From assembly GCA_043804925.1 (NCBI GenBank), contig JAZDIP010000107.1:1-56857 (forward strand): a stretch of 56,857 bases of DNA, read 5' to 3'. Positions 48,174 to 54,704 of the stretch are shown piece by piece. Made by a program: the position numbers and the translations under genes. Source of the DNA: ChocPot-Mid sp043804925. Lineage in GTDB: Bacteria > Bacteroidota > Ignavibacteria > Kapaibacteriales > UBA2268. Numbering within the stretch: position 1 is the first letter of the stretch; the number at the start of each line of letters is the position of its first letter. Below the pieces are notes generated by a model. That model ran no database searches, had not been told where the DNA came from, and saw nothing but the letters and a program-made list of their open reading frames with translations.

Positions 48174-48974
48174 TTAAGCAGCAACAATTTCTTCCACACT
48201 ATAATCTTTAATGGGCTTAGTTAATACAGGAGCTTTCACAAAACATTTGCTATATAGTCTATGCACTATATTATCAGGATTTCTGTGTAAAACACAAACC
48301 TGCTTGCAATTATTCTTTAATAGCTCCTCTTGTTTATCGTTCATACTGTCACCAAGTAAAGCAACACTGACTAAACCAATAGAGATAAGATAAAGGCAGT
48401 CAAAAGGATTAGCCACTAAGACTATCCTTTCTTTATTCAACAATCTATGAAAGTTGTATAAAGGTCTGATAAAGTTAGCAGGATAATACCAATCCTCTTT
48501 CTTTGGATGCCATCCAACATAACCTACATGATTATTGTTCTCATCATAACACTTAAAAGCTATGCGACCGGACATAATGCTTTTCTGATGAACTAAGCCG
48601 ACTTCTAAAGGTTCAACAAATTCCTTAGGAATTTTAAACATTGATTCTAAAAGAGAAGTGTAATGCAATTCAAGATTAGGTATTTCTCTTTTAGGAGCAG
48701 TAGGCTCAACTAAAAATTGTTTAGCAAGTTCAAGAGCGGTGTCTCGTAAAGATTTGTTTGATATTGTAGCATAGAAGTTGATAACTGAACCTTTAATTGA
48801 GGCGTTATCAGGCGAAAAGAATAAGTTTTTAGAAGTATTAATAATAAACTTAAAACCATTAACTTCACCTTTTAATTCACCATTCTTTTCGGTGTAGGGA
48901 ATATTCAGCCAATTAAGCAATTGATTAAAATTAATCTTATTGCTGATCTCACGGAAATTAATGTAATCAGACAT
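48174..48974 (-). CDS. Primase-like protein with degenerate TOPRIM centre
   Basis: This 266-residue protein follows the DnaG-type layout: an N-terminal domain that resembles a zinc-less CHC2 fold (NGELKGEVNGFKFIINTSKNLFFSPDNASIKGSVINFYATI, partial), a helical link, then a TOPRIM-like core (RIVLVANPFDCLYLISIGLVSVALLGDSMNDKQEELL, partial). In active TOPRIM the first strand ends in a catalytic glutamate and a DxD follows; here these are alanine (VANPFD) and HRNPDN, so catalysis is not expected. It has its own promoter (49012-49040) and terminator (48131-48154). Probably a structural primase relative or regulator of replication. The lack of cysteines argues against zinc binding. Confidence 0.6.
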   Translation of the reverse strand: MSDYINFREISNKINFNQLLNWLNIPYTEKNGELKGEVNGFKFIINTSKNLFFSPDNASIKGSVINFYATISNKSLRDTALELAKQFLVEPTAPKREIPNLELHYTSLLESMFKIPKEFVEPLEVGLVHQKSIMSGRIAFKCYDENNNHVGYVGWHPKKEDWYYPANFIRPLYNFHRLLNKERIVLVANPFDCLYLISIGLVSVALLGDSMNDKQEELLKNNCKQVCVLHRNPDNIVHRLYSKCFVKAPVLTKPIKDYSVEEIVAA

Positions 48975-49011
48975 GGAAAACTCCTTAATTTGTTAATGAA
49001 CTATTAAGATA

Positions 49012-49040
49012 ATTATACCATAAACCAAAAAGCCTGTAAA
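49012..49040 (-). promoter_or_regulatory. Promoter of the primase-like gene
   Basis: On the minus strand TTTACA, a 17-base spacer ending in TGG and TATAAT form a good extended -10 promoter. The -35 lies inside the hairpin of the upstream terminator, so termination and initiation overlap. AAGGAG precedes the ATG. Confidence 0.75.
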
Positions 49041-49248
49041 TTTTTCACAGGCTCTAGGTAAACCTAACTATAACAATTACTCTAAATGAGTTTCAACCTC
49101 GGCTCATAAAGTCGTAATAACCTGTCATTGGTTGTTGAACAAGTCAAATAAACATTCCGCTTAAAGAATAACACCTGAAATGTTCTATCGGCTAAAAAGC
49201 AGAGCAGGCAAAAGTCTCAACTATTGTTGATTGACTTCGTATAGTTAT
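49030..49248 (-). ncRNA. Candidate structured non-coding RNA between the DNA motor and primase-like genes
   Basis: On the minus strand a transcript of about 218 bases from 49248 folds as a closed multibranch RNA. P1 is TAACTATA/TATAGTTA. A first hairpin is AAGTC-AA-TCAAC-AATA-GTTGA-GACTT (10 pairs). A second is AACATTTC/GGAATGTT (8 pairs). A third is AACC/GGTT. A fourth is ATTAC/GTAAT with inner ATGAG/CTCAT. It ends in a strong intrinsic terminator (AGCCTGT/ACAGGCT then TTTTTGG). An extended -10 promoter precedes it. No open frame fills the space and no known family was recognised. Confidence 0.6.
49031..49053 (-). terminator. Terminator of the structured RNA
   Basis: The 7-bp stem AGCCTGT/ACAGGCT with a 9-base loop is followed on the minus strand by TTTTTGG. 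It overlaps the -35 of the promoter for the primase-like gene. Confidence 0.8.
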
Positions 49249-49254
49249 AAGATA

Positions 49255-49263
49255 ATTATAACA
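49255..49263 (-). promoter_or_regulatory. Extended -10 promoter for the structured RNA
   Basis: On the minus strand TGTTATAAT lies over the last codons of the ATPase gene and about 7 bases before the first paired base of the RNA. The -35 is weak (CTTAAT-like). Confidence 0.5.
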
Positions 49264-50479
49264 TAATCCAGCCTTGATTAAGGAATTTAAAGGTGGTTAT
49301 GGGCTTGTGTTGCTTGTCTAATATAATTTTTGGTGCAGGTTTGAATAAAGGAGGATACATTTCAACAAGTGTATTCTTATTGCCAATTCTTAAATAAGCA
49401 TTGTATTCATCAAGATTAAAAATTTTTTTATCATTCACATCAAAGTAATTAGCAAATCTTAAGGCTTCAAAATCACCACATCTAAAAACGACGAAAACAT
49501 TAACATTACCAAATATAGCACTTAAAACTTTTGGGTCAATAGCTTGAAAATCCTGATGAGCAATAGTAAAACCAACTTGATAGCCACGGCTTAATTGAAG
49601 CATAGTAAGAAATAAACTGCTTGACACTAATTGAAACTCGTCAATATAAATAAGCAAAGGTTTTCTGTTAGTCTCTTGGAATAAATATGAATAAACGGAA
49701 TAGACAATAAGGTTGGCAATAAATATCATATTATCTTCATCAACGGTTTTAAGATTAACTAACAGACTTTCGTTATTATCCACTAAGCTATCAATATATA
49801 ATTCGTTTTCACCGGATATAAAGTATTTCATCTGATCATTATCTAAGAATTGGGATATCCTGCTTGTTATGCTACTCATTGTTCTTATGAAGTCAGCCCA
49901 CTTCTGATAGCCGGTATTTTTTAAATCATCGATTTCTTTCCACCACCGAGAATATTTAGGGTCAAACTCATCGGGATTGTTAACATATTTTTTTCTTATA
50001 TCGTGATAATTTAAAAAATCAAATAACAATTGAAAATTAACTTTATCCTGTTTAAAACCTTTCAAAGACTTTGAGATTATTTCTTTCATTCGGATCGAGC
50101 TTTCCGGGTTAATTGAAGTAGCGGTAATCAAAATATCCATAACCTGAACAAACTCTTTAATGATTGTATCAATTTCATAACCTTTTCTTGTCAGAGGATT
50201 AATAACCATTGGATAATCAAAAGAAACATATCTTATATTGGGATTGTTTTTGTGATAATTATAAAGTTTATCTACACTTTCGCCCTTGGGGTCAAGGTAA
50301 ATAACTGAATATCCTTGAGATAAATCATAATGCACCATTCTTTCCATAAGAGCAGACTTACCCATGCCAGTCTTACCAAGAATATAGGAGTGTTTAAATC
50401 TATCTTTGATATTGGTTATTACCGGATCAGACTGAGTATAATCCAACATATAACCGAAAGAAAAATCATAATTGCTCAT
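49256..50479 (-). CDS. VirD4/HerA-type DNA-motor ATPase (conjugation coupling protein-like)
   Basis: This 407-residue P-loop ATPase has Walker A GKTGMGKS (residues 35-42) after a short N-terminal beta segment, IYLDPKGES (a VirD4/TraD/HerA landmark), the all-helical insert, Walker B LLIYIDEFQ (275-283) and the conserved IAHQDF loop (307-312). These features fit VirD4/TraG coupling proteins and HerA/FtsK-type DNA motors that push double- or single-stranded DNA in hexamers. It lacks N-terminal membrane helices, unlike most coupling proteins, but the next gene upstream (14-base overlap) encodes a two-helix membrane protein that could supply the anchor. Strong family call; role in the phage not known. 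Confidence 0.8.
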   Translation of the reverse strand: MSNYDFSFGYMLDYTQSDPVITNIKDRFKHSYILGKTGMGKSALMERMVHYDLSQGYSVIYLDPKGESVDKLYNYHKNNPNIRYVSFDYPMVINPLTRKGYEIDTIIKEFVQVMDILITATSINPESSIRMKEIISKSLKGFKQDKVNFQLLFDFLNYHDIRKKYVNNPDEFDPKYSRWWKEIDDLKNTGYQKWADFIRTMSSITSRISQFLDNDQMKYFISGENELYIDSLVDNNESLLVNLKTVDEDNMIFIANLIVYSVYSYLFQETNRKPLLIYIDEFQLVSSSLFLTMLQLSRGYQVGFTIAHQDFQAIDPKVLSAIFGNVNVFVVFRCGDFEALRFANYFDVNDKKIFNLDEYNAYLRIGNKNTLVEMYPPLFKPAPKIILDKQHKPITTFKFLNQGWIML

Positions 50480-51524
50480 TTGATTCTCTTTTATTTTTAT
50501 CTCGTTTTAATTTTTCTTCCATTTGTTCCTTTTCAATTTCATCCTTTTCTTTTTTTATCCTAACTTGTTCAGCTTCATGTTCCTTTCTCATGGCTTCAGC
50601 TTCGGCTGTTTTTGTTTTTGCCTCCCTATCTCTTTCAACAAAGTTTTTAATTTTTTCCATTTCATCTAAATTATTATATTGATTACCGTTGGGATTAAAA
50701 ATAGAAGAAATAATAAAAGATTGATATGCAGGCGGAAAATCTACAATGGATAGATTAGACAAAACCTTATCAATGAACTTGGCAAAAGCATATTCCTTAG
50801 CTGTTTTTGCATTAGTAAGATTATTAAAACACTTTTCTCTCATAAGATTATTATAAGTATTTGCTCGAATATCATCTATGTAGACATGCTCTTTTTCATC
50901 TTGTGTCATCCTATCCTTAAGGTCTTGCTTTTTATTCTTTCTGGTAAAGTTAATTTCTCTGATTTTTTCTCTAAACTCTTCTTCTGCCAATGAAATATTA
51001 TATTCACCCTGTTTCTTATCAGCTTCCATTTTACCATAACCCATATTGATTTCGTGCTTTTCTAAATCAACAAAATGCTGCATTCGATCATTGTGAGTAA
51101 GAAAAGAAGCATTAAGTTTTTCAATATCAATCCCTAATTCTTTTAGACGATTAATTTTTTCAATATACAAATTAACTTTTTCAATTTGTCTTCTACGACC
51201 CCACATAGTAAAAGCTTCGGGTTCTGTGACATAATCCATTAATCTGTCATATACCTCTTGAAGATTCATCTTTGACAAATCTCTGTCATTAAAGATACCG
51301 CCAAGATCATCATAATTTGCCATTCCGCTACCCTTATTATTTATATTTAATCTGTTTAATATCCTTTGAAATTGATGTTGATGAAAAAGAAAATATATAA
51401 AAACCAAACTCAAGAAAATAGCAAGAACCATTTCCCAATAACCAATAATAATATAGAATACAAGTATTATAAATCCTATCAAAAGGGCAACTGTTATACA
51501 GCCAAAAGCATATCCTTCACTCAT
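50466..51524 (-). CDS. Membrane protein with long coiled coil, linked to the DNA motor
   Basis: This 352-residue protein starts with two membrane helices (FGCITVALLIGFIILVFYIIIGYWEMVLAIFLSLVFIYFLF, partial), then a soluble domain of about 100 residues and extended, highly charged coiled coil (LEKHEINMGYGKMEADKKQGEYNISLAEEEFREKIREI, partial; C-terminal KTKTAEAEAMRKEHEAEQVRIKKEKDEIEKEQMEEKLKRDK, partial). It overlaps the VirD4/HerA-type ATPase gene by 14 bases and the preceding gene by 8. The overlap and topology suggest that it anchors or regulates the motor at the membrane, like the membrane part of a coupling protein. Family unknown. Confidence 0.65.
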   Translation of the reverse strand: MSEGYAFGCITVALLIGFIILVFYIIIGYWEMVLAIFLSLVFIYFLFHQHQFQRILNRLNINNKGSGMANYDDLGGIFNDRDLSKMNLQEVYDRLMDYVTEPEAFTMWGRRRQIEKVNLYIEKINRLKELGIDIEKLNASFLTHNDRMQHFVDLEKHEINMGYGKMEADKKQGEYNISLAEEEFREKIREINFTRKNKKQDLKDRMTQDEKEHVYIDDIRANTYNNLMREKCFNNLTNAKTAKEYAFAKFIDKVLSNLSIVDFPPAYQSFIISSIFNPNGNQYNNLDEMEKIKNFVERDREAKTKTAEAEAMRKEHEAEQVRIKKEKDEIEKEQMEEKLKRDKNKRESNEQL

Positions 51525-52221
51525 TCAAAGACTTTCTAAAAATAAAACAATCTCCCCAGTCTTTAGTAATATTGCCAATAATAGCAACAGTAAACTTAAA
51601 TTCATCTATAGTAGGAATTCTTAATTTTAATTTTGGAGCAACAGAAATCCAATAATTATAAACATCTATATTCTGTGATAATTTAATATAATTTTGGAGT
51701 TTATTTTCTAAATAACTATCCCAATTAGGTTTTTGTGCTTCAACTTCTATGAAAACAAGTTTATATTGATAATTCTGTTTTAAAACCATAAGAGCGTCAG
51801 GTATCAGATATTCAAAATTGGGATATAATAGAAAATAAAAATCAGGAAGTTTTAGTGCCTGAATAAAAACATCAGTATTATTCAATTCGTTAATATCACC
51901 TTTACCCTTTGGTATTTCAGGCAGCAAAGAAATATCAATAAAATCTTTTTTGATTTTTTTAATTTTTAAAATATCATAGGTATTTTGATTGGCTATACAA
52001 ATATTGTTATTGAAATCCATACATCCAAAATGACTTAAATGTTCTAATTTATTTTTAGAAGCCAATTTAATACAAGAAGTAAAATTTGTAGATTGTAATT
52101 GCTTTGGTGTTGAGTATTTTAATATTGAAATATAATAAAAAAGCTTGTAGAAATCTTGTTTACTACAACCCTTTTTAATTGGATAAAAATATTCGTCTAA
52201 TAAATTAATATCAAAAGACAT
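51517..52221 (-). CDS. Replication-relaxation-like protein (winged helix plus nuclease-like domain)
   Basis: This 234-residue protein has an N-terminal winged helix (FYKLFYYISILKYSTPKQLQSTNFTSCIKLASKNKLEHLSHFG, partial) followed by a domain resembling PD-(D/E)XK nucleases (DFYFLLYPNFEYLIPDALMVLKQNYQYKLVFIEVEAQKPNW, partial, with D then E-x-E on adjacent strands) and a helical end. This layout is that of the Replic_Relax family, encoded beside conjugation-type ATPases on plasmids and integrative elements. It overlaps the membrane-coiled-coil gene by 8 bases, forming a three-gene unit with the ATPase. DNA nicking or binding at a transfer or replication origin is an inference. Confidence 0.62.
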   Translation of the reverse strand: MSFDINLLDEYFYPIKKGCSKQDFYKLFYYISILKYSTPKQLQSTNFTSCIKLASKNKLEHLSHFGCMDFNNNICIANQNTYDILKIKKIKKDFIDISLLPEIPKGKGDINELNNTDVFIQALKLPDFYFLLYPNFEYLIPDALMVLKQNYQYKLVFIEVEAQKPNWDSYLENKLQNYIKLSQNIDVYNYWISVAPKLKLRIPTIDEFKFTVAIIGNITKDWGDCFIFRKSLNE

Positions 52222-52237
52222 ATAAAACCTGTAAAAA

Positions 52238-52269
52238 TTTCTTACAAATTACAAAAAAACTGTAAGAAA
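52238..52269. promoter_or_regulatory. Inverted repeat in the leader of the DNA-motor operon
   Basis: TTTCTTACA (52238-52246) and TGTAAGAAA (52261-52269) form a perfect 9-bp inverted repeat with a 14-base centre, 17-48 bases before the start of the 51517-52221 gene. Two further TTTACAGT copies (about 52292 and 52342) lie upstream. Probably a repressor operator cluster. Confidence 0.5.
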
Positions 52270-52354
52270 TCAATTATAAAATAATGAAAAAGTTTACAGT
52301 TTAGAAAATAATAATGTTGATATTTATAGACTTATAAGATATTTACAGTATCAC

Positions 52355-52472
52355 ATAGAGGCGTAGAACACCGAAATGCACAGATTGAACGATTGTCAAG
52401 CCCTTTAGTGGCTTTACAAGTAAGTGAAAGATGTGCTAATGAGGAGATCAGGGTACAGGGCATCGGGTCTAT
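52355..52472. ncRNA. Candidate structured RNA upstream of the DNA-motor operon
   Basis: A GC-richer island in an AT-rich gap folds with an outer ATAGA/TCTAT, a small GGCGT/ACACC helix (fully paired only on the minus strand, as GGUGU/ACGCC with a G-U pair), GCACA/TGTGC and a central TTGT-x-AAGCC/GGCTT-x-ACAA stem with a 7-base loop. The minus strand seems the sense strand. It lies in the leader of the 51517-52221 gene. No known family. Confidence 0.45.
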
Positions 52473-52651
52473 AACTCATTCATCCATACACTAATTAGAA
52501 AAATACCTAAAAGCCAAAAAGGAATAGTAATAAAAATAAACCAAAAAGGCAATACTCCAAATCCTGGAAAAGATAAAACTTGGATTATCAGAGAAGAAAT
52601 AATAAAAAAAATACCTACCAAATAACAATACTCATATCTATTAAATTTCAT
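52469..52651 (-). CDS. Small two-helix membrane protein
   Basis: This 60-residue protein begins with a short polar stretch (KFNRYEY) and has two hydrophobic segments (CYLVGIFFIISSLIIQVLSF and GVLPFWFIFITIPFWLLGIFLISVWM). It overlaps the previous gene by 4 bases (ATGA), a coupled pair with the winged-helix gene. It could be a membrane partner of the motor cassette or a lysis-control protein. No family recognised. Confidence 0.5.
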   Translation of the reverse strand: MKFNRYEYCYLVGIFFIISSLIIQVLSFPGFGVLPFWFIFITIPFWLLGIFLISVWMNEL

Positions 52652-52875
52652 AATAGAATGCCCTGCTTATAGGGCTTAAAAAACTTAGTAAACTTCCCCT
52701 CGGTTATGCTTTCAAGCTTTCCAATAGCTCTTAGCTCTCTACAACGCTTTGTAATCTCGCTTCCGAAGAAGCCTAACTTCACTCCATTATTGACATACTC
52801 TCTACCTACCATTTTAGCAGGAATGATAAAAGAATGAAAGGTAAGATAATGATCAATTAGTTCATACTGTGTCAT
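52648..52875 (-). CDS. Small winged-helix DNA-binding protein
   Basis: This 75-residue protein (TQYELIDHYLTFHSFIIPAKMVGREYVNNGVKLGFFGSEITKRCRELRAIGKLESITEGKFTKF, partial) reads as a winged helix: a first helix, the turn VGREYVNNGVKLG with GSEITKRCRELRAIGKL as recognition helix, then a beta wing (LESITEGKFTKFFKPY). It is likely a transcription or replication regulator. It lies directly downstream of the three-way structured element 52904-52983, which forms its leader; no Shine-Dalgarno is obvious before the ATG. Confidence 0.62.
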   Translation of the reverse strand: MTQYELIDHYLTFHSFIIPAKMVGREYVNNGVKLGFFGSEITKRCRELRAIGKLESITEGKFTKFFKPYKQGILL

Positions 52876-52903
52876 ATTATTATAATTAAATAATATTATC
52901 CAC

Positions 52904-52983
52904 TAATGACGAAGCTCTATCAATTTGACCGCTTTGTCCGGTCGGTTCCCCATGCAAGACCTTGATAGATTTCGCCGTCATTA
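52904..52983. other. Three-way-junction structured element in the leader of the winged-helix gene
   Basis: The 80 bases form P1 TAATGACG/CGTCATTA (8 perfect pairs), an internal loop, P2 TCTATCAA/TTGATAGA (8 perfect pairs) and two hairpins: GACCG/CGGTC with a 7-base loop and GGTT/AGACC with a 10-base loop. Three of the four helices have no mismatch, in a short, GC-rich island between two AT-rich coding regions. It could be a riboswitch-like leader for the minus-strand gene, or a DNA hairpin site (for instance a transfer or replication origin) for the replication-relaxation protein. Confidence 0.6.
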
Positions 52984-52992
52984 ATAGACAAA

Positions 52993-53352
52993 TTACTGAC
53001 ATTGCCACCACTCCGGGTGCAAAGGATATAATTTCTTAAAACAATTCAAATTATCAACAGGATTAAAAACTTCTCCCTCACAATAATTTCCCCAAGTTTT
53101 ATCAATAAATTGATAAAGACCTTTTGCTGTACTGTTAGAATTTGTAGCTAATGGATTTAATCTGCTCTCACAATAAGCTATATATAAACCCTTTTGCCCG
53201 GCTTCTTTTAAAATGTATTCTTCCAGAGTTTCAGCAGATTGATATTCGTGGATTACTATATCTGCTTTTGCGATATGAATATAATCAAATACTACTATGA
53301 AATTAAGAAGTATAATGATTAAGATAAGTGAATAGAGAAAAAGAGATTTCAT
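52993..53352 (-). CDS. Small lytic transglycosylase (SLT-type)
   Basis: This 119-residue protein has an N-terminal signal-anchor (FLYSLILIIILLNFIVVFDYIHIAKA) and a compact lysozyme-like core: IAYCESRLNPLATNSNSTAKGLYQFIDKTWGNYC. The glutamate of YCESRLNP is the expected catalytic residue and GLYQFIDKTW matches the SLT motif. It cuts peptidoglycan at a restricted site. Conjugation systems use VirB1-like enzymes of this kind, and phages use similar ones for entry or lysis. It lies at the end of the recombination cluster and near the motor cassette; the dominant role is unknown. Confidence 0.72.
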   Translation of the reverse strand: MKSLFLYSLILIIILLNFIVVFDYIHIAKADIVIHEYQSAETLEEYILKEAGQKGLYIAYCESRLNPLATNSNSTAKGLYQFIDKTWGNYCEGEVFNPVDNLNCFKKLYPLHPEWWQCQ

Positions 53353-53355
53353 AGG

Positions 53356-53763
53356 TTATTTTAATTTATATTTATACTTAGCTTTATAATAATTGACTGT
53401 GCAGATAACATTCGGATCGTCAGCGTATTTTGCTTGCAACAGTTTGAATTTAATTCGCCAGTCAGCGGTTGCTTTTCCTTTGTGTTCCAAAAATTCAGTA
53501 TGTCCGTCCAAATGATAGATTTTAAAATCAACAAAATAATCACAAATAAATCTTCCATTAAGGTAAAAACTTTCTTTTACCTGCGTATCAAATCCCTTAA
53601 TTAATCCTTGCCTTTCCTGTAATTTTAATTCGTAATAGAATTGTCCCTCGCTTTGACTATCAAAAACTTTATCATCTATTTCAACCTTTTTGTTGTGATA
53701 TTTATTACCTCTCTGCTCTTTGAAAAGACTACCGTATTTCTTGTTGTATTCTTTAGCGGACAT
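53356..53763 (-). CDS. DUF1064-family nuclease-like protein
   Basis: This 135-residue protein matches the DUF1064 pattern: KYHNKKVEIDDKVFDSQSEGQFYYELKLQERQGLIKGFDTQVKESF (partial), then ICDYFVDFKI and FLEHKGKATADWRIKFKLLQAKY. The E in SEGQFYYEL, the D in DYFVDFKI and the E-x-K in FLEHKGK form a PD-(D/E)XK-like metal centre. The family is related to Holliday junction resolvase-type endonucleases (RecU/T7 endonuclease I-like) and is common in phages. Start at the ATG at 53763 is preferred. It fits the recombination cassette to the right. Confidence 0.78.
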   Translation of the reverse strand: MSAKEYNKKYGSLFKEQRGNKYHNKKVEIDDKVFDSQSEGQFYYELKLQERQGLIKGFDTQVKESFYLNGRFICDYFVDFKIYHLDGHTEFLEHKGKATADWRIKFKLLQAKYADDPNVICTVNYYKAKYKYKLK

Positions 53764-53950
53764 TCTTAGCATAAAATCTACGGCTATTAAAATTAGTTCC
53801 TCTCTTTAAATTTTTACAAAACCTTTTGAATTTGTCAGCAGGACCAGTAAAGACAGAATTAATGATAACATAATGAGGTTTGCGTGGCTTTCGTAACCAC
53901 AAACGAAAAGATTTATAAAAGAAATAAAAATGACGGGTAATTGATTTCAT
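53753..53950 (-). CDS. Small basic hypothetical protein
   Basis: This protein of about 65 residues (start MKSITRHFYFFYK) is rich in lysine, arginine and aromatics (SFRLWLRKPRKPHYVIINSVFTGPADKFKRFCKNLKRGTNFNSRRFYAKNVR, partial). It is likely a nucleic-acid-binding accessory of the recombination cassette. An upstream ATG would overlap the previous gene. No family recognised. Confidence 0.45.
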   Translation of the reverse strand: MKSITRHFYFFYKSFRLWLRKPRKPHYVIINSVFTGPADKFKRFCKNLKRGTNFNSRRFYAKNVR

Positions 53951-53960
53951 AAAATAGTGA

Positions 53961-54356
53961 TTAATTAACATAGTAATCTTCGGGGTTTGGAAGTTGAATA
54001 TCAATCTCAGCAACTCGCCGGGCTATCTTTTCCATATAGTCAAAAAATTCGGCTGTATTAAGGGTTGTGGTGCTTCTTACGATAGGGATTCGCTTACTTC
54101 TATCAATTAAGAACATTGCTTTAAATGTGTCGTGTAATGTTTCAGGATCTTCGCCTATTTCGTTTCCAATATGCGTTAAACAAAGCCAATAATAAGAGTT
54201 TTGTTTAGTGCTTCTGTTCTTACGCCATTTTTTGATAATGACTTGAATTTCTTTACACTCCAAAGATCCAAGATATTTATAAAAAATTTCGCTGTTATAA
54301 ATATGTAGTTTTTTGTCTTTAACTATCCCTTTAAATTTTGGAGTTAATTTTTTCAT
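53961..54356 (-). CDS. NinB-like recombination protein
   Basis: This 131-residue protein matches phage NinB/Orf-type recombination mediators: KKWRKNRSTKQNSYYWLCLTHIGNEIGEDPETLHDTFKAMFL (partial), then RIPIVRSTTTLNTAEFFDYMEKIARRVAEIDIQLPNPEDYY. The QNxYYWxxL block and the PIVRSTTxLxxxEFxxYxxxI block are the family landmarks. NinB helps load recombinases onto single-stranded DNA. It lies in the recombination cassette between the DUF1064 nuclease and the SSB-like gene. Confidence 0.82.
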   Translation of the reverse strand: MKKLTPKFKGIVKDKKLHIYNSEIFYKYLGSLECKEIQVIIKKWRKNRSTKQNSYYWLCLTHIGNEIGEDPETLHDTFKAMFLIDRSKRIPIVRSTTTLNTAEFFDYMEKIARRVAEIDIQLPNPEDYYVN

Positions 54357-54370
54357 ATAATAAACTTATT

Positions 54371-54409
54371 CATGCCCTCGTATCCGTTTTAATGGAATAC
54401 AAGAGCATG
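54371..54409 (-). other. Intercistronic RNA hairpin with G-U pairs
   Basis: Between the SSB-like and NinB-like genes, a stem of about 15 pairs with loop ATTAAAAC forms. The mismatches on the plus strand (three C-A) become G-U pairs on the minus strand, the sense strand of the operon. No T-run follows. It may control processing or translation of the NinB-like gene. Confidence 0.5.
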
Positions 54410-54421
54410 GAAAGTCAACTA

Positions 54422-54694
54422 TTAATCAAAGGGAATATTGTCAACTTGAATTTCTTCAGCGCTATTATTAGCTGGTTCTTGATCTCCAAAGAAATCATCT
54501 TGCTGTGTGTTTTGTTTTTGTTCTCTCTTTTCACTCAAAACAATGTTGTAGTCCGGTTGATTATCTTTTTCTTTACGGTCATTTTTAAATACAGCGATTT
54601 GAATATCACCGCTCAAATCATTTAACATTCCACTAAGAAATGTTTTACCGTCATTGCTCTTTCGAGACCAGAGGGCTCCAATTTTTCTGCTCAT
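54422..54694 (-). CDS. DUF736-like SSB-type protein of the recombination cassette
   Basis: This 90-residue protein has the same strand pattern as the stand-alone copy at 27318-27578: IGALWSRKSNDGKTFLSGML, IQIAVFKNDRKEKDNQPDYNIVLS, followed by a glutamine/asparagine/glutamate-rich linker and the acidic end VDNIPFD. The end mimics the SSB C-terminal tip (DxIPF) that binds partner enzymes. It lies directly downstream of the PD-(D/E)XK exonuclease and Sak4-like genes, the usual neighbourhood of phage SSBs. A single-stranded-DNA-binding role is inferred from the tail, size and context; the body itself is a DUF736-type fold with no verified function. Confidence 0.75.
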   Translation of the reverse strand: MSRKIGALWSRKSNDGKTFLSGMLNDLSGDIQIAVFKNDRKEKDNQPDYNIVLSEKREQKQNTQQDDFFGDQEPANNSAEEIQVDNIPFD

Positions 54695-54704
54695 AAAATT
54701 AAAA

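Noticed and set aside
49030..49248. tmRNA or 6S RNA
   Set aside because: A GCCGAUA-like string recalled 6S RNA, but there is no long rod with a central bubble, and no tRNA-like ends as in tmRNA.
52904..52983. Hammerhead ribozyme
   Set aside because: The three-way shape suggested one, but the CUGAUGA and GAAA core motifs are not in the required places on either strand.
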